Assembly: GCF_039929605.1 (NCBI RefSeq)
Contig: NZ_JBDSQX010000114.1
Span: forward strand, 19,423 to 83,422
Direction: 5' to 3'
DNA length: 64,000 nt
From: Pelomonas sp039929605
GTDB lineage: Bacteria > Pseudomonadota > Gammaproteobacteria > Burkholderiales > Burkholderiaceae_C
Shown piece after piece: positions 25,324 to 34,115 of the stretch. The notes under the pieces were generated by a model. It made no database searches and was not told where the DNA came from. It worked only from the letters and a program-made list of their open reading frames with translations. How positions within the stretch are numbered: the stretch's first letter is position 1; each line of letters begins with the position of its first letter. A program made the translations under genes and the position numbers.

Positions 25324-25724
25324 GAAGAGTTCCTGCTGATACATCAGATGGCGATGCTACCGGTCGATCCCCAGAAGGCCGCAGCGTACGCCGCGCCGGA
25401 CAAAGGAAAGCCCCGACCGGTGTCAAAACCGGGCGGGGCGAAAGAGCGCTTCACACCGCCCGGGACGTCTCACCTTGCGGGGAGCGTAGGGCTGCGGCGT
25501 TCATCACAGCGCAGGGGGCTTCGCGGGCGACACCGGGGGGTGACGCGTTGCGGGCCGGAACTCGTGCTTTCGTGGTCGCGGGCGGATCGCGTACCGCCTC
25601 GCCAGGGGCCGCAACGTTGCCGGGGGCCATGCACTGGTGACGGGCTGAATCATCTTCGCTGGGCGCCCGGAACAATGCCGCGATCAACCGGGCGCTTGGG
25701 CCGCTAATTCCGCTTCCAGCGGGC
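25324..25724. other. 401-bp intergenic region
   Basis: No convincing gene. It contains the hairpin at 25410-25439 and a 31-base stretch (25631-25661) that repeats 24401-24431 with five mismatches. The rest is GC-rich; the apparent open frames have no family features. It may include a dispersed non-coding repeat, which cannot be decided from one window. Confidence 0.6.
25410..25439 (-). terminator. Candidate terminator of the leftward TonB operon
   Basis: A near-perfect stem GCCCCGACCGG/CCGGGCGGGGC with an eight-base loop. On the minus strand it is followed by CTTTCCTTT. It lies about 285 bases after the last gene of the operon, so it may be a late or attenuating terminator. Confidence 0.5.
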
Positions 25725-26249
25725 TCAGTGCGCGTGCGCCTCTTGCGCCGCCGGCAGCACCTTCAGCCGAACCGCCGGGGCGCGCAGCTTGGTGTTGGCG
25801 GCGCTGGGCAGGTCGGCCCAGTTCCACTCGCCCTGGGTGCACACCTGCCGCACCTTGAACCACAGCTCGCCCGCCTCGGCCGGCAGCGAGGCGCGCAGCA
25901 CGAACTCGTCGTACCAGGCGTCCTGCAGGTAGTTGGCCTCGCCGTTGGCCGTCCAGCGCACCTCGGCCAGCTCGTCGGTGACCGGCTTGCCGTGGCTCTC
26001 GAAAGGCGTCTTCAGTGGGCGGCGCTTGGTGGTCAGCGTCCAGCCGGGTTTGGGCATGGGCTTGGCGCCGCGCAAACCTTCTGGCAGCGTGACGACGATC
26101 TCCTTCGTCGCCGCGCCGCCCTCGCAGCCGTGGCCGACCTTGAAGGCAGCGCGGTAGCTGCTGCCGGCCGGAGCTTCGGGTTGGTCCAGCGCGATGTGGG
26201 CCTGGGCGCTCGCGGCGGCGAGCAGCAGGAGGGCAGCAATGTTTTTCAT
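25725..26249 (-). CDS. YcnI-like (DUF1775) exported copper-associated protein
   Basis: A 174-residue secreted protein. The signal peptide ends ASAQA, leaving His as the first mature residue (HIALDQPEAPAGSSYRAAFKV). In YcnI-type proteins this N-terminal His, with a nearby Trp and Glu, binds copper. The FKVGHGCEGGAATKEIVVTLP and FKVRQVCTQGEWNW segments fit the family. It lacks a clear C-terminal anchor and has a His-containing end (AHAH). Its ATG overlaps the TonB receptor stop by four bases, so it is the last gene of a three-gene leftward operon. Confidence 0.83.
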   Translation of the reverse strand: MKNIAALLLLAAASAQAHIALDQPEAPAGSSYRAAFKVGHGCEGGAATKEIVVTLPEGLRGAKPMPKPGWTLTTKRRPLKTPFESHGKPVTDELAEVRWTANGEANYLQDAWYDEFVLRASLPAEAGELWFKVRQVCTQGEWNWADLPSAANTKLRAPAVRLKVLPAAQEAHAH

Positions 26250-28567
26250 AGGTCGAAGCGCAGGTTGGCCAGCACGGTGCGGCCGGGGTAGGGGTGGAAG
26301 TTCCAGTATTCGGCGTTGTTCAGGTTGTCCACGCCGAGGCTGGCGCTCCATTGGCGAGTGATGCGCCAGGCGAGTTTGACGTCGGTGGTGACGTAGCGGC
26401 TGAAGCCCTGGTAGGCCATGCCGTTGAAGTCGGCATTGTTGAGATTGCCGTATTGCCGGCTGCCGTAGCGCGCGCCCAGGCTCGCGTCCAGCTCGGGTGT
26501 GATGGCGTAGCTGAGCAGCGCGCTGGCCCGCCAGCGCGGCACGCGCGGCTGCTGCTTGCCGAGCGTGTCGCCCGCCGTGGCAACGAAGCCGGCGTTCTCC
26601 TTGATCGCCGAATCGGCATAGGTCAGGCTGGCCTGCCAGCGCAGCGCCTTGCCCACGTCGCCGCGCCCGGCCAGCTCCAGCCCGAGCGTCTCGATGCGGG
26701 CGATGTTCTGCACGCTGGACACCGTTCGGCCGTCGATGACGCTGGCCTGGCTGTAGAGGGCGTCGCGGGTGTTCTCGTGGAAAAGCGTGGCACGCAGCTC
26801 GCCGGCGTCGCCATGCCACAGCGCCGACAGCTCGCGCGTCCAGCCGCGCTCGGCCTTGAGGCCCGGGTTGGTAACGGGGTCGCCCTCGACATAGGCGCCC
26901 GTGCTGCTGAGGCCGCCCTGGAAGAGTTCGCCCACGGTGGGCCAGCGCACGGCCCGGCCGACGCTGGCGCGCAGGTCCAGCGTGTCGCTGGCGGCCCAGC
27001 CGAGTGCGGTCTTGGGAGAGAAGGCGCTCTCGTGGCGGTTGGCATAACTGACCGTCTGGCCGGTGGCTGCCGTCTTGCTGCCGTCCCGCGCGGCCCAGGT
27101 CTCGTGGCGCAGGCCCAGCACGGCGCGCAGGCCGGGCGCCAGGTCCAGCACGCGCTGGGCGAAGGCGCTGGTCAGCGTGGTCTCGCCGTTGAAGGCGGTG
27201 AAGGGCGTGAGCTTGCCGTCGTTCAGCCAGTCGGATGCGTCATCGACGCGCTGGCGCCAGACATGGTGCTCGCGCTGCAGGCCGCCCTCCCAGCCATCGG
27301 CCGAGGCCTTGGCGGCCAGCGTCGTCCAGCCGCTGCCGTCCAAGCGAGTGATACGTCCGGCTGCGCCGTTACGTGCAAGCGGCTGGGCGCTGCGGTCCTT
27401 GGCATCCTCGTAGTGGCTGGCGGCGAGCTCCCAGTTCAAGGCCGCGCCAACCTGCTTGAGCGTGGCGCCGAGGATGCGGTGCTCGGCCTCGTCGTGCGTC
27501 AGGCCGAACTCGTTGGCCGCCAGCGTGTAGCCGCGCCCGTCGATGCTGATGGGGCCGGTGGTGACGGCCTGGCCCGCCGCGTCGCGCAGCCAGCTGCGGC
27601 TGCTGGCGTCGCCGTTGTTGCGCCACAGGCCCAGCAGCGCCTGGGCGCGCAGCTCAGGCGTGGGCTGCCAGGCCAGGCGCAGCTTGGCCTGGTCCTGCAC
27701 GGTGTGCATCTGCGTGGCCGCGCCGAGCAGCCACCAGGGCTGACCGAAGCGGTCCTGGCCGGCCACCGCACCCGTCACCGGCACGGCGTTGGCGGCGGGG
27801 GAAGTGGTGGCGACGGCGCGGGTCGGGAAGGTCAGCGGCTGGCCTTCGTTGTTGTGACGCGAGAGGCTGAGCCACCAGCTCCAGTCGCCCGCTTTGTCGC
27901 CCAGTGAGGCGCTGGCGTGGCGGCCTTGGTAGGTGATGTCGTCGCCGCCGTAGCGCCAGCGTTGGGCGTACAGGCCGGCCTCGGCATGGGCCTCGAAGGC
28001 CTGCGGGCGGCGGGTCTGGTAGTCGACGACGGCGCCCACCGAGTTGCCGCTGTAGGCCGCCGAAAACGGGCCGTAGAGCACGTCCACGCGGGCGACCTCC
28101 TCGGCGCCAACGAGGCCCCAGCGCGGCGTGAAGGCGGCGCCGTTGCCCAGCAGGTTGGCCAGCGGGATGCCGTCGACAAACACCAGCGCCCGTGCGCTGT
28201 TGCCCGTGCCCGAGGCGCGGGTGGACAGCACGGCGTGGTTGTAGTCGCCGGGGTAGCGCTTGCGCACCAGCAGGCTGGGCAGGTACCTGAGCGCGTCCTC
28301 GGCGTCGGTGGCGTTGATGCTGCGCGCGATGTCGGCGGCCGTCACGCCTTCCAGCGTGGTCGGGATGACGGTGGGCAGCGAGGTGGAAGCGGCGCCGCTG
28401 ATGGTGACGAGGCCGAGGGCGGTGCGAGGTTGCTGAGTTTGCTGAGGTTGGGCCGTGGCAGCGGAGGGCGCGTGCTCATCGCAGTCGTCACAGGCGCGGG
28501 CCGGTTGGGACGCGAGGGCCAGCGCGGCGCAGGCAGCCGCCGCGCGCGCAAGGGCAGTCTTGTTCAT
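26246..28567 (-). CDS. TonB-dependent outer-membrane receptor
   Basis: A 773-residue receptor. A signal peptide covers residues 1-25. A short Cys/His segment (CDDCDEH) comes at the mature N terminus. The plug domain shows DALRYLPSLLVRKR and ARALVFVDGIPLANLL. A 22-strand-type barrel follows and ends in the aromatic C terminus LANLRFDL. It imports a ligand across the outer membrane using TonB energy. The flanking DUF2946 and YcnI-like genes, both tied to copper in other bacteria, and the CDDCDEH segment suggest a metal or metal chelate, as inference. Start chosen at ATG 28567. Confidence 0.92.
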   Translation of the reverse strand: MNKTALARAAAACAALALASQPARACDDCDEHAPSAATAQPQQTQQPRTALGLVTISGAASTSLPTVIPTTLEGVTAADIARSINATDAEDALRYLPSLLVRKRYPGDYNHAVLSTRASGTGNSARALVFVDGIPLANLLGNGAAFTPRWGLVGAEEVARVDVLYGPFSAAYSGNSVGAVVDYQTRRPQAFEAHAEAGLYAQRWRYGGDDITYQGRHASASLGDKAGDWSWWLSLSRHNNEGQPLTFPTRAVATTSPAANAVPVTGAVAGQDRFGQPWWLLGAATQMHTVQDQAKLRLAWQPTPELRAQALLGLWRNNGDASSRSWLRDAAGQAVTTGPISIDGRGYTLAANEFGLTHDEAEHRILGATLKQVGAALNWELAASHYEDAKDRSAQPLARNGAAGRITRLDGSGWTTLAAKASADGWEGGLQREHHVWRQRVDDASDWLNDGKLTPFTAFNGETTLTSAFAQRVLDLAPGLRAVLGLRHETWAARDGSKTAATGQTVSYANRHESAFSPKTALGWAASDTLDLRASVGRAVRWPTVGELFQGGLSSTGAYVEGDPVTNPGLKAERGWTRELSALWHGDAGELRATLFHENTRDALYSQASVIDGRTVSSVQNIARIETLGLELAGRGDVGKALRWQASLTYADSAIKENAGFVATAGDTLGKQQPRVPRWRASALLSYAITPELDASLGARYGSRQYGNLNNADFNGMAYQGFSRYVTTDVKLAWRITRQWSASLGVDNLNNAEYWNFHPYPGRTVLANLRFDL

Positions 28568-28652
28568 GGAGGTCGTGATCGGAGTCGGGCCGGCACCCGG
28601 GGGGTGCGCGGCGTTCACCCGGGCCGGTGGGGCCTCGGGGTCGGCTTGGGAC

Positions 28653-29054
28653 TCAGATCGATGCGGGTGGCGCGCGGGCGCTGGCGGGCCGCCAGGCGTG
28701 GCCGGTAACGGGGGCGGTCCAGAAGCGCGCGGGTACCTCGGTGACGAGGTCGTCGCGCAGCAGCAGGGCCGGCACCGGCGGCGGGCCGGCCAGGCCGGCG
28801 CCGCTGATGTGGCAGGCCGGGCAATGGCCGTGGGCCAGCAGGTCCAGCGCCGCTTCGATGGGCTTGGGCTGGCTCGCCTTGCCACTGAGCGAGGGCGCGC
28901 GGCAGATGTCCTGCCAGGCCGATACGTCGCCCCGCGCGTTCGCCAGCGCCGCGCTGATGCCCGGCGCCAGCATGCCCATCACCAGCACGGCCAGCAGCCA
29001 CCAGGACTGGCGGCGTGCGTGGGCGCGGCTGAAGGCGTGGGGGAAGGCGGGCAT
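28653..29054 (-). CDS. DUF2946 family protein
   Basis: A 133-residue protein. A membrane span or uncleaved signal lies at about residues 18-40 (WWLLAVLVMGMLAPGISAAL). The family marks ARGDVSAWQDICRA and, later, a CPACH motif (HGHCPACHIS) follow. DUF2946 genes commonly sit beside TonB receptors and copper-handling genes; the function is unknown. CPACH also looks like a haem c motif, but the family normally has a similar Cys-x-x-Cys that is not assigned to haem. It is the first gene of the leftward operon, 85 bases before the receptor. Confidence 0.75.
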   Translation of the reverse strand: MPAFPHAFSRAHARRQSWWLLAVLVMGMLAPGISAALANARGDVSAWQDICRAPSLSGKASQPKPIEAALDLLAHGHCPACHISGAGLAGPPPVPALLLRDDLVTEVPARFWTAPVTGHAWRPASARAPPASI

Positions 29055-29148
29055 GGCGGCGGATTCTAGGAGGCAGCCCGGCGGGGCGACCTTGTCCTCC
29101 GACAAACTGGGGTTGTGCAGCGCACGCACGCAGGAACACACTGCGCGC

Positions 29149-29784
29149 ATGGACGCCCCCGTCGCGCCACCCCCCAAGCCCTGGCCCGCGCGTTTGCTCG
29201 GCTGGATGGGTGCCGAGGCGCCCAAGCTGATCGCCAGCATCGTCGTGCTGGTGCTGGGCTTCTGGATCAAGGACTCGGTGGACCTGGCCATCAAGCAGCG
29301 CCAACTCGACCTGAGCTACACCAAGGAGATGCTGAGCCTGCTGCAAAAGCTCAACGAGGAGGAAGACCTTGCCAAGCTCAAGAACGCCTCGGTGGTGCTG
29401 GCCTCCTTCGGTGAGCCGGCCCTGCCGGCCCTGCTGATGGAGCTGCGCCGCACCGACCTGCACGGCGTGGCGGCGGTGCATGGGCTGGAGGCCATGGCCG
29501 TGCGCGAGCCCGCGCTGCTGTGCCGGGCGCTGCCGCCGCTGCTGCTCAAGCGCAACCAGCACTACGGCATCGACGCCCACCGCGGCCTGCTGCAGCTGGT
29601 GGGCGACAACGGCTGCGTGAAGGCGCTGCCGCTGCTGCGCCGTTACCGCGATTTCGTCAACGCGGCCGTGGCCGGCCAGCCCGCCGAGCTACGGCGGCGC
29701 ATCGGCGGCGACATCCCCGCGCCGGCCGAGGATTTCCCGCGCCTGAAGAAGGCGGTGGACGAAGCCATCGCCAACCTGGAGTGA
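29149..29784 (+). CDS. Membrane-anchored HEAT-like protein, unknown function
   Basis: A 211-residue protein. One membrane span lies at about residues 23-43 (LIASIVVLVLGFWIKDSVDL). A helical segment KQRQLDLSYTKEMLSLLQKL follows, then short repeated helices (ASFGEPALPALLMELRR, VHGLEAMAVREPALLCRALP) that look like HEAT/armadillo repeats. It is the first gene of a tight three-gene set; the next begins two bases after its stop. Confidence 0.62.
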   Translation: MDAPVAPPPKPWPARLLGWMGAEAPKLIASIVVLVLGFWIKDSVDLAIKQRQLDLSYTKEMLSLLQKLNEEEDLAKLKNASVVLASFGEPALPALLMELRRTDLHGVAAVHGLEAMAVREPALLCRALPPLLLKRNQHYGIDAHRGLLQLVGDNGCVKALPLLRRYRDFVNAAVAGQPAELRRRIGGDIPAPAEDFPRLKKAVDEAIANLE

Positions 29785-29786
29785 CC

Positions 29787-30584
29787 ATGCGTGCCTTGTT
29801 GTTCGCACTGACCCTGCTCTACGCCCCGGCCCAGGCTGCTGTCGTGAGCTGCGCGGCGGCGCCGGGCCGCTTCACCGTGTTGCTCAGCGAGCCCGGCGGT
29901 GACGCCATGCCCGACCGCGCGGCCACCGAGCGCTTCCTGAACAAGCTGCAATTCCAGCTCGACCAGGAGCGCGACGAGCGCTGGATCAACCCCAACGCCA
30001 CGCCGGTGGCCTTCAAGGCCTGCCCCAAGCGCGTGCCGGCGCTGGACGGCAGCGAGTTCAGCCCCGAGCTGGTGGAGCAACTGCATAGCCAGCGCGTGCT
30101 GATGGAGGTCTGGGGCGTGGTGGAACGCGAGGGCGGCGTAGCCGGCGGGCCGCTGAGCGCACAGATCAACTACCTGCTGGTGCCGCTGCGCTTCGCGGCG
30201 AACCAGAGCGAAATCGTTCCCTCGGGCCTGCAACGCCTGCGCTATCCCGAGGCCGGTGCCGCGCCGACGCAAGACGCCGTGCAGCTGATCTCCAAACCGC
30301 TGGACCTGGACGCCTTCATTGCCAGCGCCCTGGGCCTGAAGCTGCTGCGCGAGCACGCGTTCGAGCCGGCGCATGCCAACCTGTGCCGCGCCAGCGGGCT
30401 GCTGGGGGCGATGCTCAAGCGGCCGCTGACCGGGCGCAGCAAAACCGAGCTGACGGCGCTGCACGACTTCGTGCTCAGCAGCGCCGGCCGCGTGCTGCGT
30501 GAGGCGCTGGCGGACCCGGCCTACCCCAGGACCGGGCTGCTGCGCCTGCAGCTGCCGGCCCAACCCTGCGCGGGAGGCGAGTAA
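29787..30584 (+). CDS. Exported protein of unknown function
   Basis: A 265-residue protein with a signal peptide at residues 1-17 (ending PAQA). Two early cysteines follow (SCAAAPGRF and FKACPKRVP). The segment RLLNKL-type helix and NYLLVPLRFAA suggests an alpha/beta nucleotide- or peptide-binding fold, but I do not recognise a family. Its TAA overlaps the next ATG by one base, so it is coupled to the downstream gene. Confidence 0.6.
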   Translation: MRALLFALTLLYAPAQAAVVSCAAAPGRFTVLLSEPGGDAMPDRAATERFLNKLQFQLDQERDERWINPNATPVAFKACPKRVPALDGSEFSPELVEQLHSQRVLMEVWGVVEREGGVAGGPLSAQINYLLVPLRFAANQSEIVPSGLQRLRYPEAGAAPTQDAVQLISKPLDLDAFIASALGLKLLREHAFEPAHANLCRASGLLGAMLKRPLTGRSKTELTALHDFVLSSAGRVLREALADPAYPRTGLLRLQLPAQPCAGGE

Positions 30585-31864
30585 TGCGCCACCTCACCTT
30601 GCTGCTGTTGACGGCCCTGCTGCCCCTGCAGCTGCTGGCGATGGACATCCGCCCCTGCTCCGACCCGGTCGTGTTCAGCGGCGCGGCGGTGAATGCCCTG
30701 GTGCTGCCCTGGCGGGCCCAGAGTGGTTCTCCGGCACTGGAGGCAGCCAGCCGACAGATGTCGGCACTGGCGCAGCTGCAGCTGCTGACGGGCATGCTCA
30801 AGTTCGGCTCCATCGGCGTGGTGGACCTGGTGGCCGAACCGCGCCAGGTCTGCGACGTCGACCAGGTGCTGAGCCGCGTCAGCCAGACCGGCGTGGCCAG
30901 TGGCCCCAGTGGCCGGCTCAAGGCCGGGCAGGGCGTGGTGGTGCTGTGGGGGCGGTTGTTCGAGCAGGACGGCGAGCTGTTCCTGCAGAGCTACCTTCGC
31001 TTTGCCCGCCAGGGCGCCGCCGGGCTGGAGCCCGAGGTGCTCAAGGTGCCGGTGCGTGCCGGTGACGCCACGCTCTCGCTGCAGGCGGCGCTGCCCGCGC
31101 AGGCGCTGTCGTTCGCGCCGCGCCGCATCCGGCTGGATGACCTTGCCCGCATCGACGCGGCTTTTCGCGCCGCGCTGCTGGTGCGGCCATCACCCGACCT
31201 GGCGGCGCCCGGCGTGGAGATCGGCCGCTCGACGAGCGAGAGCTTCCCCTACTGGGTGGCCGAGACACGCGGCGACTGGCTTCGGTTGGCGCCGATGCGC
31301 ACGGGGCTGCCGGCCGGCTGGGTGCGGGCGCACACGGGAGATGACACGCCCGAGTGGTCGCTGTCGCGCTGGCTGCCGGAGCTGGACTTTGCCGAGGGCG
31401 TGGCCGGCTGGCTGCGCCTGCGCACCGGCGGTGTGCCGGCGGCGCAGCGCCAGCCCATGGCGGACGCGGCCCTGGCCGCACTGGCCCGCTACGAACGCGC
31501 GGTGCCGGCGGATCAGGCGCCCTCAGCCTGGGGCCTGGCGGCCGGCTTGCGAGGCCAGCTCGCCTGGGGCTACGAGCAGCGCGAGGCCGCCGCCCAGCAC
31601 TTCGCCCAGGCCGCGGAGCGCCTGCCCGGCACGGCCGCCGCGCGCCAGACGGCTGCCGTCATGAAGGCCGCGCAACGGCCACTCGACGCGGCGTCCGCCA
31701 AGGCGCTGGCCGATGAGCTGCTGGCCGTGCTGGCCCTGGACCCGCACGACACGTTGGTGCGGGCCAATCTGCAGGCCTTGTACCGCCTCTACGCGCAGCG
31801 GCCCGACTGGAGCCCGTTCACGGCGGACGAACTGGCCATGCGCCAGCAGCTGCTGGGCGGCTGA
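30584..31864 (+). CDS. Exported protein with TPR-like C terminus, unknown function
   Basis: A 426-residue protein with a signal peptide (ending LQLLA). The N-terminal half shares its early layout (RPCSDPVVFSGAAVNALVLP) with exported proteins that measure or bind small ligands. The middle segment YWVAETRGDWLRLAPMRTGLPAGWVRA looks like an SH3-type fold. The last 150 residues are helical with tetratricopeptide-like spacing (GYEQREAAAQHFAQAAERLP). It is the third gene of the 29149-31864 operon. Confidence 0.62.
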   Translation: MRHLTLLLLTALLPLQLLAMDIRPCSDPVVFSGAAVNALVLPWRAQSGSPALEAASRQMSALAQLQLLTGMLKFGSIGVVDLVAEPRQVCDVDQVLSRVSQTGVASGPSGRLKAGQGVVVLWGRLFEQDGELFLQSYLRFARQGAAGLEPEVLKVPVRAGDATLSLQAALPAQALSFAPRRIRLDDLARIDAAFRAALLVRPSPDLAAPGVEIGRSTSESFPYWVAETRGDWLRLAPMRTGLPAGWVRAHTGDDTPEWSLSRWLPELDFAEGVAGWLRLRTGGVPAAQRQPMADAALAALARYERAVPADQAPSAWGLAAGLRGQLAWGYEQREAAAQHFAQAAERLPGTAAARQTAAVMKAAQRPLDAASAKALADELLAVLALDPHDTLVRANLQALYRLYAQRPDWSPFTADELAMRQQLLGG

Positions 31865-31865
31865 A

Positions 31866-33182
31866 TCAGCCCAGCCGCCGGGCCATCTCGCCGGCCACGT
31901 CGCGCAGGCCGCCGCTCACGTCGCCCGAACCCGCGAGCGCCGCCCAGAACGCCCGGGCCGGCCCGCGCGCACCGCTGCCCAGCGCCAGCGCGTCGGGCTC
32001 GAAGGGCGCGTAATCCGCGGCGCCGCCGAGCATCGCGTCGGGCCGCCAGCGCATGGGCAGCATGCCGTAGACCGGCGCCAGCGTGAAGCGGCCGCGCAGC
32101 AGGGCCTTCAGGTCATCACCCGCCACCCACAGCGACAGGTTGCCGCCGTGCATGTGGGTGTTGCCGATCAGCCGGCCGAAATGCCACAGCGCCTGCACCT
32201 GCGCTGCGTCCAGCGCCGGTAGGCGCCGCTGCCGCGCCAGCGCCTCGGCCGTGCGCGGCCAGCTCCAGTAGCCGCCCGGCACGAACCCGGCGTGAACGCC
32301 GCCAATGGCCACCACATGCCGCCGGCCGTGCAGCCCCACGCGGTCGAAGCGCGTGCTGACGAAGTAGGTGCGCGCGGGCGTGGCGACGATGCGGCTGGGC
32401 GCCACCGGCACGCCGTGATCGGCCAGCACGCGTAAGCCCAGGTGCTCGGCGTGCAGCAGGTCGTGCCAGCGCTCGCCGAACGGCGTGCCGCGCGGCGGCG
32501 TGAACTTCACGAGCAGCGCCTCGCCGCCCGGGCCGTGGGTCAGGAACTTGGGCTGCTCGCCGCCCGCCGACGATCCTGCCGGCAGCGTGCGCGCGACGTC
32601 GGCGGCCAGCGCGTCGAGCGCATCGGCCTCGCTACTCGCGGGCAGCGTCGCGGTGGGCTGATCGGCGTGCTCGGGGGGCGGCTCGCCCAGCGTCAGTGCG
32701 CCGGGGTCGTCGTGCAGGTGCAGGGCCGCGAAGAGCTGCGTCTCCAGCCGCCAGGTGGCTGGGTCCGCCGCGACGCCCGGCGCCGCCAGCCGCTGCGCGA
32801 GAAGCCGCCCGAGGAACCCTTGCGCCAGCAATGGCGCCAGCAGCCACGGCAGCTCGCCCGTGGTGGTGAGATCGGCGCCGGGCCCGCCGATGTGGAGCAC
32901 CTCGGGCGACAGCAGCGTCAGGTCGCCGATCCGTTCGATCCGGCCATCCGCCAGGGTGTGGAACAGCGGCTGCCGGCCGCTCGTTGCGTGAATAGATTTC
33001 AGCAGCCCGTAGCGGGCGGACCGGGCCTGGCCGAACGACACCACCTGGCCGCCAAGTTTTGCCAGCAACCGCGAAACGCTGGGCTGGCTGCTCTGGGTGA
33101 TTTTCTGCAGATCCGCCGACGTCAACGGCCCCTGCGCGGCAAGGGCGCCAAGGACGAGTTGATGGTCAAGCCCGGCTTTCAT
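31866..33182 (-). CDS. HipA/YjjJ-like protein with winged-helix N terminus; catalytic aspartates missing
   Basis: A 438-residue single-gene HipA relative. Residues 1-70 form a winged helix (TSADLQKITQSSQPSVSRLLAKL), as in E. coli YjjJ. The kinase-like body starts later (GEQPKFLTHGPGGEALLVKF keeps the ATP-binding Lys). In HipA kinases the catalytic loop reads like GNxDxHxKN and the metal Asp sits in a YD or FD motif. Here these read GNTHMHGGN and VYGMLPM, so His and Gly replace both aspartates. The protein is therefore probably a pseudokinase or regulator. There is no separate HipB gene. Start chosen at ATG 33182. Confidence 0.82.
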   Translation of the reverse strand: MKAGLDHQLVLGALAAQGPLTSADLQKITQSSQPSVSRLLAKLGGQVVSFGQARSARYGLLKSIHATSGRQPLFHTLADGRIERIGDLTLLSPEVLHIGGPGADLTTTGELPWLLAPLLAQGFLGRLLAQRLAAPGVAADPATWRLETQLFAALHLHDDPGALTLGEPPPEHADQPTATLPASSEADALDALAADVARTLPAGSSAGGEQPKFLTHGPGGEALLVKFTPPRGTPFGERWHDLLHAEHLGLRVLADHGVPVAPSRIVATPARTYFVSTRFDRVGLHGRRHVVAIGGVHAGFVPGGYWSWPRTAEALARQRRLPALDAAQVQALWHFGRLIGNTHMHGGNLSLWVAGDDLKALLRGRFTLAPVYGMLPMRWRPDAMLGGAADYAPFEPDALALGSGARGPARAFWAALAGSGDVSGGLRDVAGEMARRLG

Positions 33183-33193
33183 TGCTGGTTCCG

Positions 33194-33212
33194 GAATAGA
33201 TTCTGAATAGAT
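33194..33212. repeat. Direct repeats upstream of the HipA-like gene
   Basis: GAATAGAT occurs at 33194-33201 and 33205-33212, 11 bases apart (one helical turn). A third copy lies inside the gene at 32990-32997. They sit 12-30 bases before the HipA-like start and could be autoregulatory operators for its winged helix. Confidence 0.5.
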
Positions 33213-33357
33213 ACTGTAGCAAACGCCTGACGGCAATGAGCGGGTCAGGGGTTGTGCCAGCGCGCGGGCGCGCTGAAGTGCAAGAGGGCGGGCTTTCCTC
33301 GATTTTGGCGGGCGGCCCACGCGGGCATGATCCGCGAACCGTCAGGGAGACAAGCAC

Positions 33358-33912
33358 ATGAACGAGACATTGCAGCGCCGTGGCCTGCTGGCCTGGGCAG
33401 GCTTCGCCGCGCTGGGCAGCGCACGGGCTGGCGACACGACCGCCGACAAACCCAAGCGGCCGCCGCTGGAGCGCGTTGCCCCCGACGCATCGCTCGGCCG
33501 GATGCTGGACGGCACGCAACTCAAGCTCGCCGACTACGACGGCAAGGTTGTCGTCGTGAGCTTCTGGGCCTCCTGGTGTGGCTACTGCCTCGAAGAGTTC
33601 CCCTACCTCGACCGATTGCAGCGGGCCGCGCCCGCGGGGCTGCAAGTGGTGTCGGTCAACACCGAGGAGCGCGACGTCTTTCGCAAGCTGTCTCGCGGCC
33701 TGGCCGCGCACGTGCAGCTGACGATGGCGTATGACCCGACGAAGACCTGCCAGCAGGCCTTCGAGGCGCCGGGCTCGCTGCCCTACACCGTGGTGCTGCA
33801 CCGCGACCGGAGCGTCGCTGGCATCAAGTCTGGCTGGGGTGAGGGCAGCCTGAAGGGTTTGGTCGAAACGGTCAACCGAGCGTTGGCGGTGAGGCCGCCC
33901 GACGCCGGCTGA
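33358..33912 (+). CDS. TlpA/ResA-like thioredoxin-fold protein
   Basis: A 184-residue exported protein of the TlpA-like redoxin family. The N terminus QRRGLLAWAGFAALGSARA is a signal with twin Arg, possibly Tat or lipid-free Sec. The active site is WCGYC with Cys74 and Cys77, and the family cis-Pro segment is GSLPYTVVLHRD. Such proteins reduce disulfides of periplasmic apocytochromes or metal sites. No cytochrome maturation genes lie next to it. The ATG is preceded by GGGAG. Confidence 0.88.
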   Translation: MNETLQRRGLLAWAGFAALGSARAGDTTADKPKRPPLERVAPDASLGRMLDGTQLKLADYDGKVVVVSFWASWCGYCLEEFPYLDRLQRAAPAGLQVVSVNTEERDVFRKLSRGLAAHVQLTMAYDPTKTCQQAFEAPGSLPYTVVLHRDRSVAGIKSGWGEGSLKGLVETVNRALAVRPPDAG

Positions 33913-34115
33913 CAGTCAATCTCTAGGTCTCGTTGCAGCGGTTCGTACATGCTCATGGGCATCGCGCGGCGGCCAGCAGGCCGGCAAAGGCCAGGTTCAT
34001 CTGCATGGACGGGCCAGCCTCGTCCGGCCCCCCCGGGGGCGCGCGTCCGGGCTGGCGATGGCATCGGTGATGGCCTGCTGCACCCAGGCGTGTGAGCAAC
34101 GCCTGGCCCGTGCGT

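Noticed and set aside
25451..25687. Minus-strand frame in the 401-bp gap before the YcnI-like gene
   Set aside because: No start context or family signature; composition suits non-coding repeat DNA.
28653..29054. CPACH in the DUF2946 protein taken as a cytochrome c
   Set aside because: The rest of the protein fits DUF2946, there is no axial Met region, and the family usually has Cys pairs there.
33783..34115. Possible decayed gene between the thioredoxin and M20 genes
   Set aside because: The minus-strand frames are short and interrupted and no domain could be recognised, so it is left as intergenic.
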